Positions 36,762 to 45,605 of a DNA stretch of 64,000 nt are shown piece after piece. The translations under genes and the position numbers were made by a program. The notes under the pieces are model-generated. The model saw only the letters and a program-made list of their open reading frames with translations. It was not told where the DNA came from and did no database searches. Every line of letters starts with the position of its first letter. Position 1 is the first letter of the stretch. The DNA is from Robiginitomaculum sp. (lineage in GTDB: Bacteria; Pseudomonadota; Alphaproteobacteria; Caulobacterales; Maricaulaceae): NCBI GenBank assembly GCA_021776525.1, contig JAJFFT010000006.1, positions 186,001 to 250,000 of the forward strand. Reading direction: 5' to 3'.

Positions 36762-37574
36762 TTATGCGTTGCCCTTTGTCGCCGTAGCAGCAGCCGTTGC
36801 CGGTGATGGGTTTTTCATTTCCTGAGCAACCACACGCTGCCAGTTTGCCTGTGACAGCAATTGAGCATAAAGCGCAAACAAGCCGCCATTATCACGCAAT
36901 TCAATAACTTTGTCGGTTGGCAATTTGTTGAGCTTGTCCTGTGACAGACCAACAAACTCACCAATTTTCTGTTGCACCAGGGATTTTCCATCGGCGGCAG
37001 GTTGCGGAATGGTCACGTCCTGTGTTTCGAACAGATCCAGATCGCTCATGACTTTGACAAAATTGCGCGAGCCTTGTGTCTCTGCTTCGTAGTTCTGGAT
37101 AAACTCGATTGCATTATTGGTGAATGCAGACGGTTTGCCATTTTCGAAGAAAGGCAGTTCAGGCTTGTCATTAACAATCGGTGCGGCGCGATCGACACAA
37201 ACCATCAGGTTTTCCGGGTCGCCATTATTGGTGGCCGGAACAAACGGATAGCGGCGCAAAAATGCAGGAACATAAGCCCCATCGACCATCACACCTTTGG
37301 CATCAATGTAGGCATTGTGATCATTTTGCAGCCCCATCACGACGGCAGGTGTGCGTTCCGTACCGGCAAAAATAATCGGGTAGGACAATGCGGCTGAGGC
37401 AAATTCGGCAACCGTGATCGGAACCAGCTGGGTTTCTTTGGCAAAAAGAAACGGATGAGCCTGATCCAGCGTGACACCCAGATTTCCATGAACTTCACTG
37501 TTGAGCGGCTCTGGCTGTTTGTAAAAAAGAAGACTGCCAGTTGTTTCGATAGTACCGGTAACGTTTTCCGCCAT
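36762..37574 (-). CDS. SapC-family protein
   Basis: The 270-residue protein belongs to the SapC family of Caulobacter-type genomes (LNSEVHGNLGV, FAKETQLVPITVAEF, YPIIFAGTE, RRYPFV, DLDLFETQDVTI). Despite its name, the family is not the peptide-transport permease SapC; its role is unknown, often near TonB receptors. Start ATG 37574 has GGGGA six bases upstream. It ends 8 bases from ubiG, convergent. Confidence 0.85.
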   Translation of the reverse strand: MAENVTGTIETTGSLLFYKQPEPLNSEVHGNLGVTLDQAHPFLFAKETQLVPITVAEFASAALSYPIIFAGTERTPAVVMGLQNDHNAYIDAKGVMVDGAYVPAFLRRYPFVPATNNGDPENLMVCVDRAAPIVNDKPELPFFENGKPSAFTNNAIEFIQNYEAETQGSRNFVKVMSDLDLFETQDVTIPQPAADGKSLVQQKIGEFVGLSQDKLNKLPTDKVIELRDNGGLFALYAQLLSQANWQRVVAQEMKNPSPATAAATATKGNA

Positions 37575-37675
37575 GATATTCCCCAATTGAGTTGTAGCTG
37601 GTGCAGCGGGCGTCTTAACGGATACGACCAAGCCTGCCAACTGCATTCATGTATATAATTGCCCCATGGCACACG

Positions 37676-37712
37676 AAAAGGCCGGCCCAAACACCTGTTG
37701 AGCCGACCTTTT
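37676..37712 (-). terminator. Terminator after the ompW-like gene
   Basis: AAGGTCGGC and GCCGGCCTT pair (minus strand), followed by TTTT. It lies 16 bases after the OmpW-family stop. Confidence 0.7.
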
Positions 37713-37727
37713 ACAGTTAACCGGGGT

Positions 37728-38375
37728 CTAGAAGCGTTTACCGAACCCAACGCCAATAATCCAGGGATCCAGATTTACCTGGCCAATGACCGTACCCAGC
37801 GCGCCCGCATTCACGGTTGCCTTGGTATCAATCCAGACTTTCTTGACATCAACATTGAAGAACCAGTCCTCGTTAATATCAACATCAAAGCCGGCCTGCA
37901 GAGCCGGGCCAAAGCTGTTGGAGTGGCCGATATTCACAATTGGCGAGCCCGCGGGCAAACCACCCTCGCTAAAGAAGATGGTATAATTCACACCGGCACC
38001 AATATATGGATTGATGACGGCATCAGGGGCAAAGTGGTATTGCAGGGTCAAGGTTGGTGGCAACAACCAGACATCGCCCATATCAACATCGCCAAGCGTA
38101 CTACCCTCGACAACCGCATTATGATTGGTCACGCCGAGTATCAATTCCGCCGAAACCTTTTCATTGAAGAAATACGAAATGTCCAATTCTGGCACGATCG
38201 ATGTGTCATGATTACTCTGTCCACCGATGGGCGTAATCGTTGAACTTTCGTCGGGGGCCACAACAATGGCCCGAACACGCACCTGCCATGGACCATCACC
38301 GGCCAGAGCGACACCTGAACTTAAAAACGTTGCGGCAAGAGCCGCAGCAGCGATTTTTGAAAATTTCATCGCCAA
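37728..38375 (-). CDS. OmpW-family outer membrane protein
   Basis: The 215-residue protein has a signal peptide (cleavage after VALA), an eight-stranded barrel typical of OmpW (WQVRVRAIVVAPDESSTI, ISYFFNEKVSAELILG, LLPPTLTLQYHF, PYIGAGVNYT) and terminates in Phe (GFGKRF) as outer-membrane barrels do. OmpW proteins allow small hydrophobic molecules to enter. It is its own transcription unit by the terminator downstream. Confidence 0.93.
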   Translation of the reverse strand: MAMKFSKIAAAALAATFLSSGVALAGDGPWQVRVRAIVVAPDESSTITPIGGQSNHDTSIVPELDISYFFNEKVSAELILGVTNHNAVVEGSTLGDVDMGDVWLLPPTLTLQYHFAPDAVINPYIGAGVNYTIFFSEGGLPAGSPIVNIGHSNSFGPALQAGFDVDINEDWFFNVDVKKVWIDTKATVNAGALGTVIGQVNLDPWIIGVGFGKRF

Positions 38376-38517
38376 TCCCCTCTTCTAAACAGCCAGCCCA
38401 GCCATCCGGGCTCGTTCCCACTGTTATGAGCACCTATAACCATAATTAGATTATGGGTGTTAGTAGGCAGGTTGCCGCGCGCGGTTTTGCCGCACCTAGG
38501 ACCGGGTATGGGCGGGA

Positions 38518-40527
38518 CTAAAAGTCAACGATCAGGCGCGCACTGAAATTACGCCCGGCAGAGGGAACCCGATCTTTCAAAAACGAGGTATGGGTGCGAT
38601 GGGTGGCATCGGTCAAATTGCTAAGCTTGAAGACCAGGCGCAATTCATCATTATCGGCAAGAGGCTGAACCGTTGTGTTTAAATTGATGATGGTTGAGCC
38701 TTTGGTGGGCGTTTCAAAAGCAGCAATTGTGGATTGTTTTTCGGTCCAGACAACTTCCACACGACTAGTAAACCAATTCCCCTCAGCATTAATCCCACCG
38801 GTTATTTCCAAAGGTGGGATGCGTGGCAGGTTACCAAAATTACTGGTTTTGGCCCGCACATATTCCAGCGCCAGATCGACGCGTACACTGGCGAAATTGT
38901 TTTCCCAGACATCGCGCTCGGCAGAGATTTCCGTCCCGGTGAACCGGGCATCATCCTGTCGATAGATAAATTCTGGCAGGTTATCGACAATAGCGCCGGT
39001 TGGCGACAAAAACACAAAATTACTAAACTCTGTGTGGTAAACACTCAAATGTGCATCCCAGCCCGAGCTATGTATTCGGGCAATACTTTCCAGAGAAAAC
39101 GCCCGCTCCATGCTTAAATCTGAACGACCTCGTTCAAACGCGGCTTCGGCCAGATGCGGTCCATCGGAAAAAAGCTCAATATCCGTAGGGGCTCGCTCCG
39201 TGCGCGAGGCTGAAAGGGAAAGAAACAGATTTGGTTCAGGTCGCGCAAATACCCCGGCAGACAAGCTGACGGGCGTAAATTTACGGGTGGCTGTATTGGT
39301 CTGTAGATTACGAGTTTCTATTCTGGCACCGGCTTCCAGCCCCCATGTGCCATAATCACGACGCTCGGCGATAAAGCTACCAAAATTGCGGGTCCGGGTA
39401 CGGGGCAAAAACGATTCGTCCCCAAGCGCTGAAAACACGTTTCTGGCGGCATCAAAACCTATTGACCCCGCCCAGCCGGCAACATCATCTTGGCGAAGGC
39501 GCGTACGCAACTCCCAACCCTCATTATCAAATCGCGTACCGATATTCCCATCTTCCAGCTCAAAGTGCCGATAATTTGACAAACCAAAATCGGCGCTAAA
39601 CTGTTCAAACGGACCCAATGGCACATCAAAACGAGTTCTCGCATCCAATCGGGTTTGAGCCATGTCAATGCGGGCATCTTCTTCTTGTGGCAGGCCATAA
39701 TTAGAGGTGCTGCGCTTAACCGAAGCGCCAATAAACCCGGCATCACTGACATATGAGCCACCAATAGCCCCGGTCTTGAAGGTCAGGTCAGAATTAGGCA
39801 GGCGACCTCGCGGCCCATCCCCCTCGACAGCCCGCAAGGCCGGAGTGAGGGCGAAATTCGGTATGCGCTCTTCGCCCCCATGGCGACGAACGGCCTCTGC
39901 GTTCACAACAAAATGGTCTGTGCCTGTGCGAAACCGGGCGGCCCCTACATTGCCATTATCCACCGAGGATAACCCGCCGACTAGACGCCCTTCTACGGTC
40001 TCATCCAAAGCGGATTCGGGGATGCGCCCATCAATAACATTGACCACCCCGCCAATGGCATTACCGCCATACACGATGGCTGCCGGACCACGAATGACCT
40101 CAATGCGGGTGGCGTCCAGCGCCTCGGCATTGACGGCATGGTCCGGGCTGGCGGTTGAGGCATCCATAATGCCCACACCATTAACCAGCATGCGCACCCT
40201 ATCACCACCAAGGCCACGTATGACCGGGCGGCTGGCCGCTGGCCCAAACGCAGTGGTCGAGATACCCGGCATGCTGGACAACACATCACCCAGCCCGCCC
40301 GCCGCATCTTCTGAAAGCTCAGTAGAACCCATAACCGTGACGCCCTGTAACAATTCATCTGCTCTGGCCCCCACGGCAGAGGACGTCACCACAATGGTTT
40401 CTTCATGACTATGTTCTGGCGGCTCATCGACAACACTTTGTGCCTGGCTGTTTACAGGCAAAATGACTAATGTTGCTGTTGCCAAACCACCGCGTAGGAT
40501 AAATGCAAAAGACACGTTGAGCTCCAT
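38518..40527 (-). CDS. TonB-dependent receptor, ZnuD-like
   Basis: The 669-residue protein has a signal peptide (MELNVSFAFIL... ending SQAQS), a His-containing segment EPPEHSHEE, a TonB box region (EETIVVTSS), a plug with RPVIRGLGGDRVRMLVNG and IEVIRGPAAIVYGGNAIGG and a barrel ending in SARLIVDF. The plug closely follows the ZnuD zinc-receptor subfamily. Its start is overlapped upstream by a Zur-type operator at 40545-40561. Uptake of zinc across the outer membrane under zinc limitation is the likely role. Confidence 0.88.
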   Translation of the reverse strand: MELNVSFAFILRGGLATATLVILPVNSQAQSVVDEPPEHSHEETIVVTSSAVGARADELLQGVTVMGSTELSEDAAGGLGDVLSSMPGISTTAFGPAASRPVIRGLGGDRVRMLVNGVGIMDASTASPDHAVNAEALDATRIEVIRGPAAIVYGGNAIGGVVNVIDGRIPESALDETVEGRLVGGLSSVDNGNVGAARFRTGTDHFVVNAEAVRRHGGEERIPNFALTPALRAVEGDGPRGRLPNSDLTFKTGAIGGSYVSDAGFIGASVKRSTSNYGLPQEEDARIDMAQTRLDARTRFDVPLGPFEQFSADFGLSNYRHFELEDGNIGTRFDNEGWELRTRLRQDDVAGWAGSIGFDAARNVFSALGDESFLPRTRTRNFGSFIAERRDYGTWGLEAGARIETRNLQTNTATRKFTPVSLSAGVFARPEPNLFLSLSASRTERAPTDIELFSDGPHLAEAAFERGRSDLSMERAFSLESIARIHSSGWDAHLSVYHTEFSNFVFLSPTGAIVDNLPEFIYRQDDARFTGTEISAERDVWENNFASVRVDLALEYVRAKTSNFGNLPRIPPLEITGGINAEGNWFTSRVEVVWTEKQSTIAAFETPTKGSTIINLNTTVQPLADNDELRLVFKLSNLTDATHRTHTSFLKDRVPSAGRNFSARLIVDF

Positions 40528-40544
40528 AACGCCAAAATTTTGGT

Positions 40545-40561
40545 ATGTAATAACATAACAT
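40545..40561. promoter_or_regulatory. Zur-type operator between TonB receptor and zur
   Basis: ATGTAATAACATAACAT is a 17-bp near-palindrome whose reverse strand agrees with the Zur consensus core ATGTTATANTATAACAT at about 14 of 16 defined positions. It lies 17 bases before the receptor start and about 126 bases before zur, where it can control both divergent genes. Confidence 0.7.
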
Positions 40562-40687
40562 GTTTTGATAATGCAAGTGTCTTTTTTGTAAGGCTGCGGC
40601 ATAGGTTTTATCTGTTGGCGTCGCGTTGCGCAGGTGACTTTTCTGGAGGGACTGATAGCCTGTGTCGACATCAAATTGGAAATCATC

Positions 40688-41101
40688 ATGCCCGACATTC
40701 TTGAAGATGCCGATCGGCTCTGTGCCAAAACCGGCGCTCGCCTGACGCCTTTGCGGCGCCGGGTTCTGGAACTGGTGGCCCGCGCCAATGCCCCGGTTAA
40801 GGCCTATGACCTGCTTTCGCAAATTGATCGCACCAATACCAGCGCCAAACCACCAACGGTCTATCGGGCACTGGACTTTCTTATTGATGCTGGGCTGGTC
40901 CACCGGGTTGAAGCGTTAAACGCCTTTGTTGCCTGTCCCCAGGCCGGGCATGGTCATGCCGCCATGCTTTATGTCTGCGAAAACTGCGCCAATGTGACCG
41001 AAGTACAAGGCGCACGCCCCGGCCAGGACCACAAACCCGATGGATTTACCGTCAAACGCAGCGTTATCGAGCACTATGGATTGTGTGCCAACTGCCTATA
41101 G
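40688..41101 (+). CDS. zur: Zinc uptake regulator Zur (Fur family)
   Basis: The 137-residue protein has the Fur-family winged helix (TPLRRRVLELV, PPTVYRALDFLIDAGLVHRVE) and metal ligands in CPQAGHGHAAMLYVCENC and CANC at the C-terminus, as in Zur. It would repress zinc uptake genes when zinc is plentiful, here most likely the divergent TonB receptor. The start at 40688 has GGA upstream; 18 earlier codons are not conserved. Confidence 0.9.
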   Translation: MPDILEDADRLCAKTGARLTPLRRRVLELVARANAPVKAYDLLSQIDRTNTSAKPPTVYRALDFLIDAGLVHRVEALNAFVACPQAGHGHAAMLYVCENCANVTEVQGARPGQDHKPDGFTVKRSVIEHYGLCANCL

Positions 41102-41212
41102 ACCTGTTTAGTGCATTGTTTTTGCGCTGTTTTTTGACATTTACCAGATTTTCAAAGTTTTTTCCTATGCTTCCCCCAAGCAACAAGACGCGAAAAGCGC
41201 ACGGGGTGGGTC

Positions 41213-41728
41213 ATGGTTACACAACAAAAATTTCCGGATGTCCGGGTATTACTGGTTGAGCGCAAGCCGCAAAACACATCGCTTTATAAGTTTGCACTGG
41301 AAGACATGGGCTTTGGCCAAATCATGTTTGCAACCAACACCGAAGAGGCACTGGACCAGATGTATTTCAATGGCCCAAGCCTGATTATTCTTGGCGACGA
41401 GCTGTATCCAAAATCTCTGTTGGACTTTATGAGCGATATTCGCGGCGGGCGCACAGGGATTGCCAATGATGTGCCGGTTGTGGTGATCACAACCAAAAAT
41501 ACGAAATCAGCCATTGAAAACGCCCGTGATTGCGGGGTGACTGAAATTGTCTCGACACCGCTTTCGGCACAAAGCCTGCGCGTCCGCGTTTGCGCCGCCT
41601 TAAAAACATCGCGCGATTTTATCGACAAAGTGGCCTATCAAGGCCCGGACCGCCGGCGGCGTAAAACAGAGGAAGGCAATGCGCAACGCCGGACCAGCGA
41701 TAGCGGCGATGACCATCTCGAACTGTAA
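41213..41728 (+). CDS. Degenerate receiver-domain protein
   Basis: The 171-residue protein has a CheY-like fold (VRVLLVERKPQN; SLIILGDELYP; VPVVVITTKNT; EIVSTPLSAQSLR). The canonical acidic pair near the N-terminus is ER instead of DD, the phosphoacceptor position is a glycine with Asp one residue later, and the conserved lysine before P is absent. It should not be phosphorylated normally. The tail has PDRRRR, common in alphaproteobacterial receivers, then a polar tail. A pseudo-receiver role is inferred. Confidence 0.82.
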   Translation: MVTQQKFPDVRVLLVERKPQNTSLYKFALEDMGFGQIMFATNTEEALDQMYFNGPSLIILGDELYPKSLLDFMSDIRGGRTGIANDVPVVVITTKNTKSAIENARDCGVTEIVSTPLSAQSLRVRVCAALKTSRDFIDKVAYQGPDRRRRKTEEGNAQRRTSDSGDDHLEL

Positions 41729-41740
41729 AGATTGAACCAG

Positions 41741-42673
41741 CTAGCGGCTTTGCATCATGCCGCCAAAATTTTCAAAACATTCCTCCGAGGCGCTTAAAGC
41801 CCCCGGCACCAGACCAGTCAGAGAAATAAACCCGTGCGGCATGGTTTTATAGTGCAGCCTTTGCACCAAAACGCCCGCAGCGGACAACTTGTCGGCATAG
41901 GCCTGCCCTTCGGCCTTTAAAGGATCCAAACCCGCGGTGATCACCAGCGCCGGTGGCAAGCCACTAAAATCATCACAAAAAAGCGGCGATAAGCGCGGAT
42001 CGGCTGGGTCGGCATCTGCGACATATAGCTTGCGAATGGCGCTGAGCGCCTGATTACCCAACAGGTGGGCATCCGGTGATTTACGTTGCTTTGACTTGGT
42101 TTCGACCAATTGCAAAAGCGGGAAAATCAGCAATTGACCACACAGAGCTATGCCGTTTTGGCGGGCATAATGGGTCAACCATGCGCTTAACGTCCCACCG
42201 GCTGAATCGCCACCAACCGCCAACCGGTTTGCGTCCATGCCCAACGCGCCTGCATGGTCCGATACCCAGCGCAACGCCTGTTCCGCATCATCATGAGCCG
42301 CCGGAAAAGCATGCTCCGGGGCAAGCCGATAGTCCACAGACAAGACCCGAAGCCGCGAATGGGCCGCCAGACGCCGGCAGGCACTGTCATAACTGGACAC
42401 ATCACCAACAATAAATCCGCCGCCGTGAAAATACAAAAGCCCAGGACCAGGCGCCACACCGGCACCCAGCGGCGTATAAAGGCGCGCCGCAATGGACCCG
42501 TTTGGGGATGGAATACGCACCCCGCGTGCATCGGCGATGGCTGGTGCCGGTTTTTGCCAGTTTTCCTTGCCGCCAGCAATTGCATTGCGGGCAAAGGCCA
42601 CAGCATGCGCCGGCGTATCGCTGGTAAAACGATCAATGGCGTTTGTAAAAAAGTCTGTAAAACGTTTGTCCAT
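41741..42673 (-). CDS. Alpha/beta hydrolase (HSL-type esterase)
   Basis: The 310-residue protein has the HGGG oxyanion motif (FHGGGFIVG near residue 83) and nucleophile elbow GDSAGG near residue 154, with a late catalytic His in MPHGF. This is the hormone-sensitive-lipase type of esterase, often acting on short-chain esters. It is the last gene of a unit with the small protein and acyl-CoA synthetase. Confidence 0.9.
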   Translation of the reverse strand: MDKRFTDFFTNAIDRFTSDTPAHAVAFARNAIAGGKENWQKPAPAIADARGVRIPSPNGSIAARLYTPLGAGVAPGPGLLYFHGGGFIVGDVSSYDSACRRLAAHSRLRVLSVDYRLAPEHAFPAAHDDAEQALRWVSDHAGALGMDANRLAVGGDSAGGTLSAWLTHYARQNGIALCGQLLIFPLLQLVETKSKQRKSPDAHLLGNQALSAIRKLYVADADPADPRLSPLFCDDFSGLPPALVITAGLDPLKAEGQAYADKLSAAGVLVQRLHYKTMPHGFISLTGLVPGALSASEECFENFGGMMQSR

Positions 42674-42703
42674 GCCCTTGGTTAAAGGCGTCGCCCAGAC
42701 GGG

Positions 42704-42916
42704 TCAATGCATAGAGAAGTGCTGGTCCCGGTCGATACGGCCATCCAGTGCATCCTCGATCACCGACCGCAGCGCCATCCAGGCATTGGTCCGCGACTCG
42801 TCCCCCAGGGCGCGCATTTCATCAACGGCCTGGCCCGCCAAAACGGCCGCATTATCACCGTGCCGGTCAACCATAGTGAACGCCATAAAGCGCAAATCAT
42901 TGGGGGTGATGGCCAT
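42704..42916 (-). CDS. Small protein, DUF6961-like
   Basis: A 70-residue protein of mostly helical character (ITPNDLRFMAFTMVDRHGDNA; LAGQAVDEMRALGDESR; AWMALRSVIEDAL). It resembles the small DUF6961 group by pattern, which I cannot verify here. AGGA nine bases before ATG 42916 and tight spacing (30 bases) to the esterase support it as real. No function is known. Confidence 0.6.
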   Translation of the reverse strand: MAITPNDLRFMAFTMVDRHGDNAAVLAGQAVDEMRALGDESRTNAWMALRSVIEDALDGRIDRDQHFSMH

Positions 42917-43023
42917 AAACAAAATCCTTTGCCCGAAACAAAACCTGTGTGTTGCAAGCTTTGCAAAACCCGGGCCAGTCCACAGAGGCTTGTTTTACAG
43001 CATATTGCGCCGAAACAGCCCGG

Positions 43024-44817
43024 CTACAGGCGCATTTTACCGGACAGGATTTGCCCATAGATCGTTTTTGTCAGCGGGAGATAGGTTTTTGCGGCACGAT
43101 CCAGCACATACACCGGATCAGAGATCTTCTGAGGGTCGAAACCATCTTCAACAAGATCGACCTTGCGAAACTTGAATGTGCCTGTGGTTTCAGCGGCCTG
43201 TGACTCGCGCAGAAAAATCGGCACGGCATAATTAGGTAATTGCTCGCTCAAATGTGCAAACAAGGCCTGATAATCAATGGGACCGGTGGGCACATAGGCG
43301 GCCATACCCGCACGCCCATCATAGCCCGGAACCTCGACCCCATAAACATTGGTATGCGTGGCCCCGTCAAAAGACGAAAAGGCCTCGGCCACCTCGCCGG
43401 TGGAAACATTTTCAGCCATCCAGCGAAATGTGTCGCCGACCCGATCAACAAAATAATAATAACCGTGCTTGTCAAAGCGCATTAGATCGCCGGTCCGAAA
43501 ATACATATCGCCCGGTTCGAACACATCGTGCAGCAGTTTCTTTTCGGTTTCTGTTTTTGACCCATAGCCATCATACCGAAAGCGCGAATCCTTGGGATCA
43601 ATGCGCCCCAGTGCCTCGCCAGCTTCACCGGTTTTGACCTTCACGCAATATCCGTCAGGGCCGCGGACCGGCAACATGGTTTCACGGTCGATCTGCACCA
43701 AAGTAAGATTAAAGCTTTTGCGCGCATACCATGGCACCCGGCCAATAGCGCCGATTTGCCCATCAGCGTTCAACAGGCCCACATTGCCCTCGGTTGCGCC
43801 GTAAAACTCGGCAATATGATGCACGCCAAAGCGGTCAACAAAACGCTTCCACACATCGGGACGCAGGCCATTACCAATCATGGCGCGGATTTTATGATGA
43901 TGCTCTGCCGGGGTTTCCGGCGTATTGACCAAAAACCGGCACAGTTCGCCCACATACATAAAGATTGTGGCGTCGGAACGCACCGCCTCATCCCAGAACT
44001 TTGACGCTGAGAACTGCCGCTGTACGACAATTGCCCCGCCGGTCAACAATGCCGTACCGACGCCGCATATCCCGCCTGTGGCATGGAAAAGCGGCAGGAC
44101 CATCATCATCCGGTCTTTTGGCCCGGCATGGATGACCCCGGAGAACGTATTCATATAGCGTTGGGCCCGGGTGTGGGTCACCAGCGCCGCTTTGGGCAGG
44201 CCCGTGGTGCCGCTGGTAAACATTTTCAGGACCACGTCCTTGGCCTTCAGAGCGGCACGAAGCTCTTTTGGGGGGCGCTGGTCAGAACATTTTTGCAAGG
44301 CTGCATTAAAATCCTGTGCGCCCTTTTGTGCTTTGCCCAATGTCCAGACCGGCAACGGGTTATCGGCGTTATCATTGATCGCGCACACTTCATCCAGAAG
44401 GTCTGGCTCAAGAATTATCGCTTTGCTGTCGGCCACTGTAATACAATGGGTCAGACTTTTGCCGACAAGTTGGGTGTTCAACAGTGCGGCAATGGCCCCG
44501 ATTTTGGAAAGACCAAACCAGATGGCCACGAACTCAAGGCGGTTGTTACAGAAAAAGGCAACGGTATCACCGGCCTTATACCCTTGCCCCAAAGCCCAGT
44601 TGGCAACGCGATTGGCGTAGGCATCAAACTGCGCATAGGTCCAGCTCTCATCGCCATAAAGAAAAGCCGTATTATTTGTAAAACGATCAACGGCCTGTTC
44701 CATCTCGTCGGTCAGCAAAAAGTGCGATTCTGAATCAATATGCTTGATCCGCTTCAGCGTCGCGCCCATCCCGGTGATGAACATATATTCGCGCCGTATT
44801 GCTGCGATGAACCCCAT
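43024..44817 (-). CDS. Long-chain acyl-CoA synthetase (FATP-like)
   Basis: The 597-residue AMP-forming ligase has the adenylate-binding MFTSGTTGLPKA near residue 200 and the downstream motifs YGATEG and YFRTGDLMRFD. The closest resemblance is to very-long-chain acyl-CoA synthetases/fatty-acid transport proteins. It activates fatty acids for degradation or lipid use. The start ATG 44817 has GGGAG ten bases upstream. It precedes the small protein and esterase. Confidence 0.92.
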   Translation of the reverse strand: MGFIAAIRREYMFITGMGATLKRIKHIDSESHFLLTDEMEQAVDRFTNNTAFLYGDESWTYAQFDAYANRVANWALGQGYKAGDTVAFFCNNRLEFVAIWFGLSKIGAIAALLNTQLVGKSLTHCITVADSKAIILEPDLLDEVCAINDNADNPLPVWTLGKAQKGAQDFNAALQKCSDQRPPKELRAALKAKDVVLKMFTSGTTGLPKAALVTHTRAQRYMNTFSGVIHAGPKDRMMMVLPLFHATGGICGVGTALLTGGAIVVQRQFSASKFWDEAVRSDATIFMYVGELCRFLVNTPETPAEHHHKIRAMIGNGLRPDVWKRFVDRFGVHHIAEFYGATEGNVGLLNADGQIGAIGRVPWYARKSFNLTLVQIDRETMLPVRGPDGYCVKVKTGEAGEALGRIDPKDSRFRYDGYGSKTETEKKLLHDVFEPGDMYFRTGDLMRFDKHGYYYFVDRVGDTFRWMAENVSTGEVAEAFSSFDGATHTNVYGVEVPGYDGRAGMAAYVPTGPIDYQALFAHLSEQLPNYAVPIFLRESQAAETTGTFKFRKVDLVEDGFDPQKISDPVYVLDRAAKTYLPLTKTIYGQILSGKMRL

Positions 44818-44906
44818 TTGTGAAAACTCCCTCATTAGGAGAGAAGATTACGTGCCATAAACGGCGGGTCAATTAGACAACTTGGCTCTACGGTATAAAA
44901 ACATGT

Positions 44907-44939
44907 AAAAAAAAGCCCCTTGCACGTGAGGCAAGGGGC
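44907..44939 (-). terminator. Rho-independent terminator at the end of the mer operon
   Basis: GCCCCTTGC pairs with GCAAGGGGC around ACGTGAG, followed on the minus strand by eight T. It lies about 100 bases after the stop of the last mer-linked gene. Confidence 0.85.
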
Positions 44940-45038
44940 CAGAAATTTTTCTCGCTTGCAAACACCAGACCGGGAGAGGTCAGCGTTCCCCCTGCACTTT
45001 GCAAGTCGCGGGCCAAACAAAAATCGGCGGGTTGCGTA

Positions 45039-45590
45039 TCAAAATGACACGCTCTTTCTGGTGTTCTCCCATCTGTCGAGGGCGTTTAGCGGGCCAATGG
45101 GGCAATGATGCTCCTTGGTTGGCTTTCCCGTGATTAGCGAAAACAGATGATATAAAGCGCGCATCTCACAGCCTGGGGTCGCAAGAACGCCAGAGAGTGC
45201 AAAGCTAAGCCCTAAATGGCTAAAAACATAAAGCTCCCAAACGAAGACTGTGCCGGCAAGTATTGGGCTTTCAACGGCTCCTGTCAGGAGCAATCCAACA
45301 GCGCCAGCCATAAGTATCAACATTAAACTTATGATAGCTGGCCACTTTTTCCATGCACGTGAAAAGCCTATATTGACGACATAACTCACCAGAATGATGC
45401 CGGGAAATATCCCGTTCCATATCATTGGCCGGATCGTTCCAGCATTTGTGATCAGCTCAGAACGGATGCCCCACAATGAAATAGCGTAATAGATGCAAAG
45501 CGCGCCAAAACCAAGCCGCACAAACCGGCCTATGGGACCCGGCTTGGATAAACAACCGGGTTGCACTAATTTTAGGTCAGTTGAAGCCAT
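45039..45590 (-). CDS. Unassigned membrane protein in the mer operon
   Basis: The 183-residue protein has about four or five membrane helices (VRLGFGALCIYYAISLW; MIWNGIFPGIILVSYVV; IISLMLILMAGAVGLLLT; ILAGTVFVWELYVFS). Cysteines lie at both ends (PGCLSKPG; PGCEMRAL; EHHCPIG) together with a His pair, so thiol or metal contact is possible. It lies 15 bases after merA and ends at the operon terminator, suggesting a mercury-related role. I do not recognise a characterised family. Confidence 0.7.
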   Translation of the reverse strand: MASTDLKLVQPGCLSKPGPIGRFVRLGFGALCIYYAISLWGIRSELITNAGTIRPMIWNGIFPGIILVSYVVNIGFSRAWKKWPAIISLMLILMAGAVGLLLTGAVESPILAGTVFVWELYVFSHLGLSFALSGVLATPGCEMRALYHLFSLITGKPTKEHHCPIGPLNALDRWENTRKSVSF

Positions 45591-45605
45591 AATTCGTCAC
45601 CCAAA

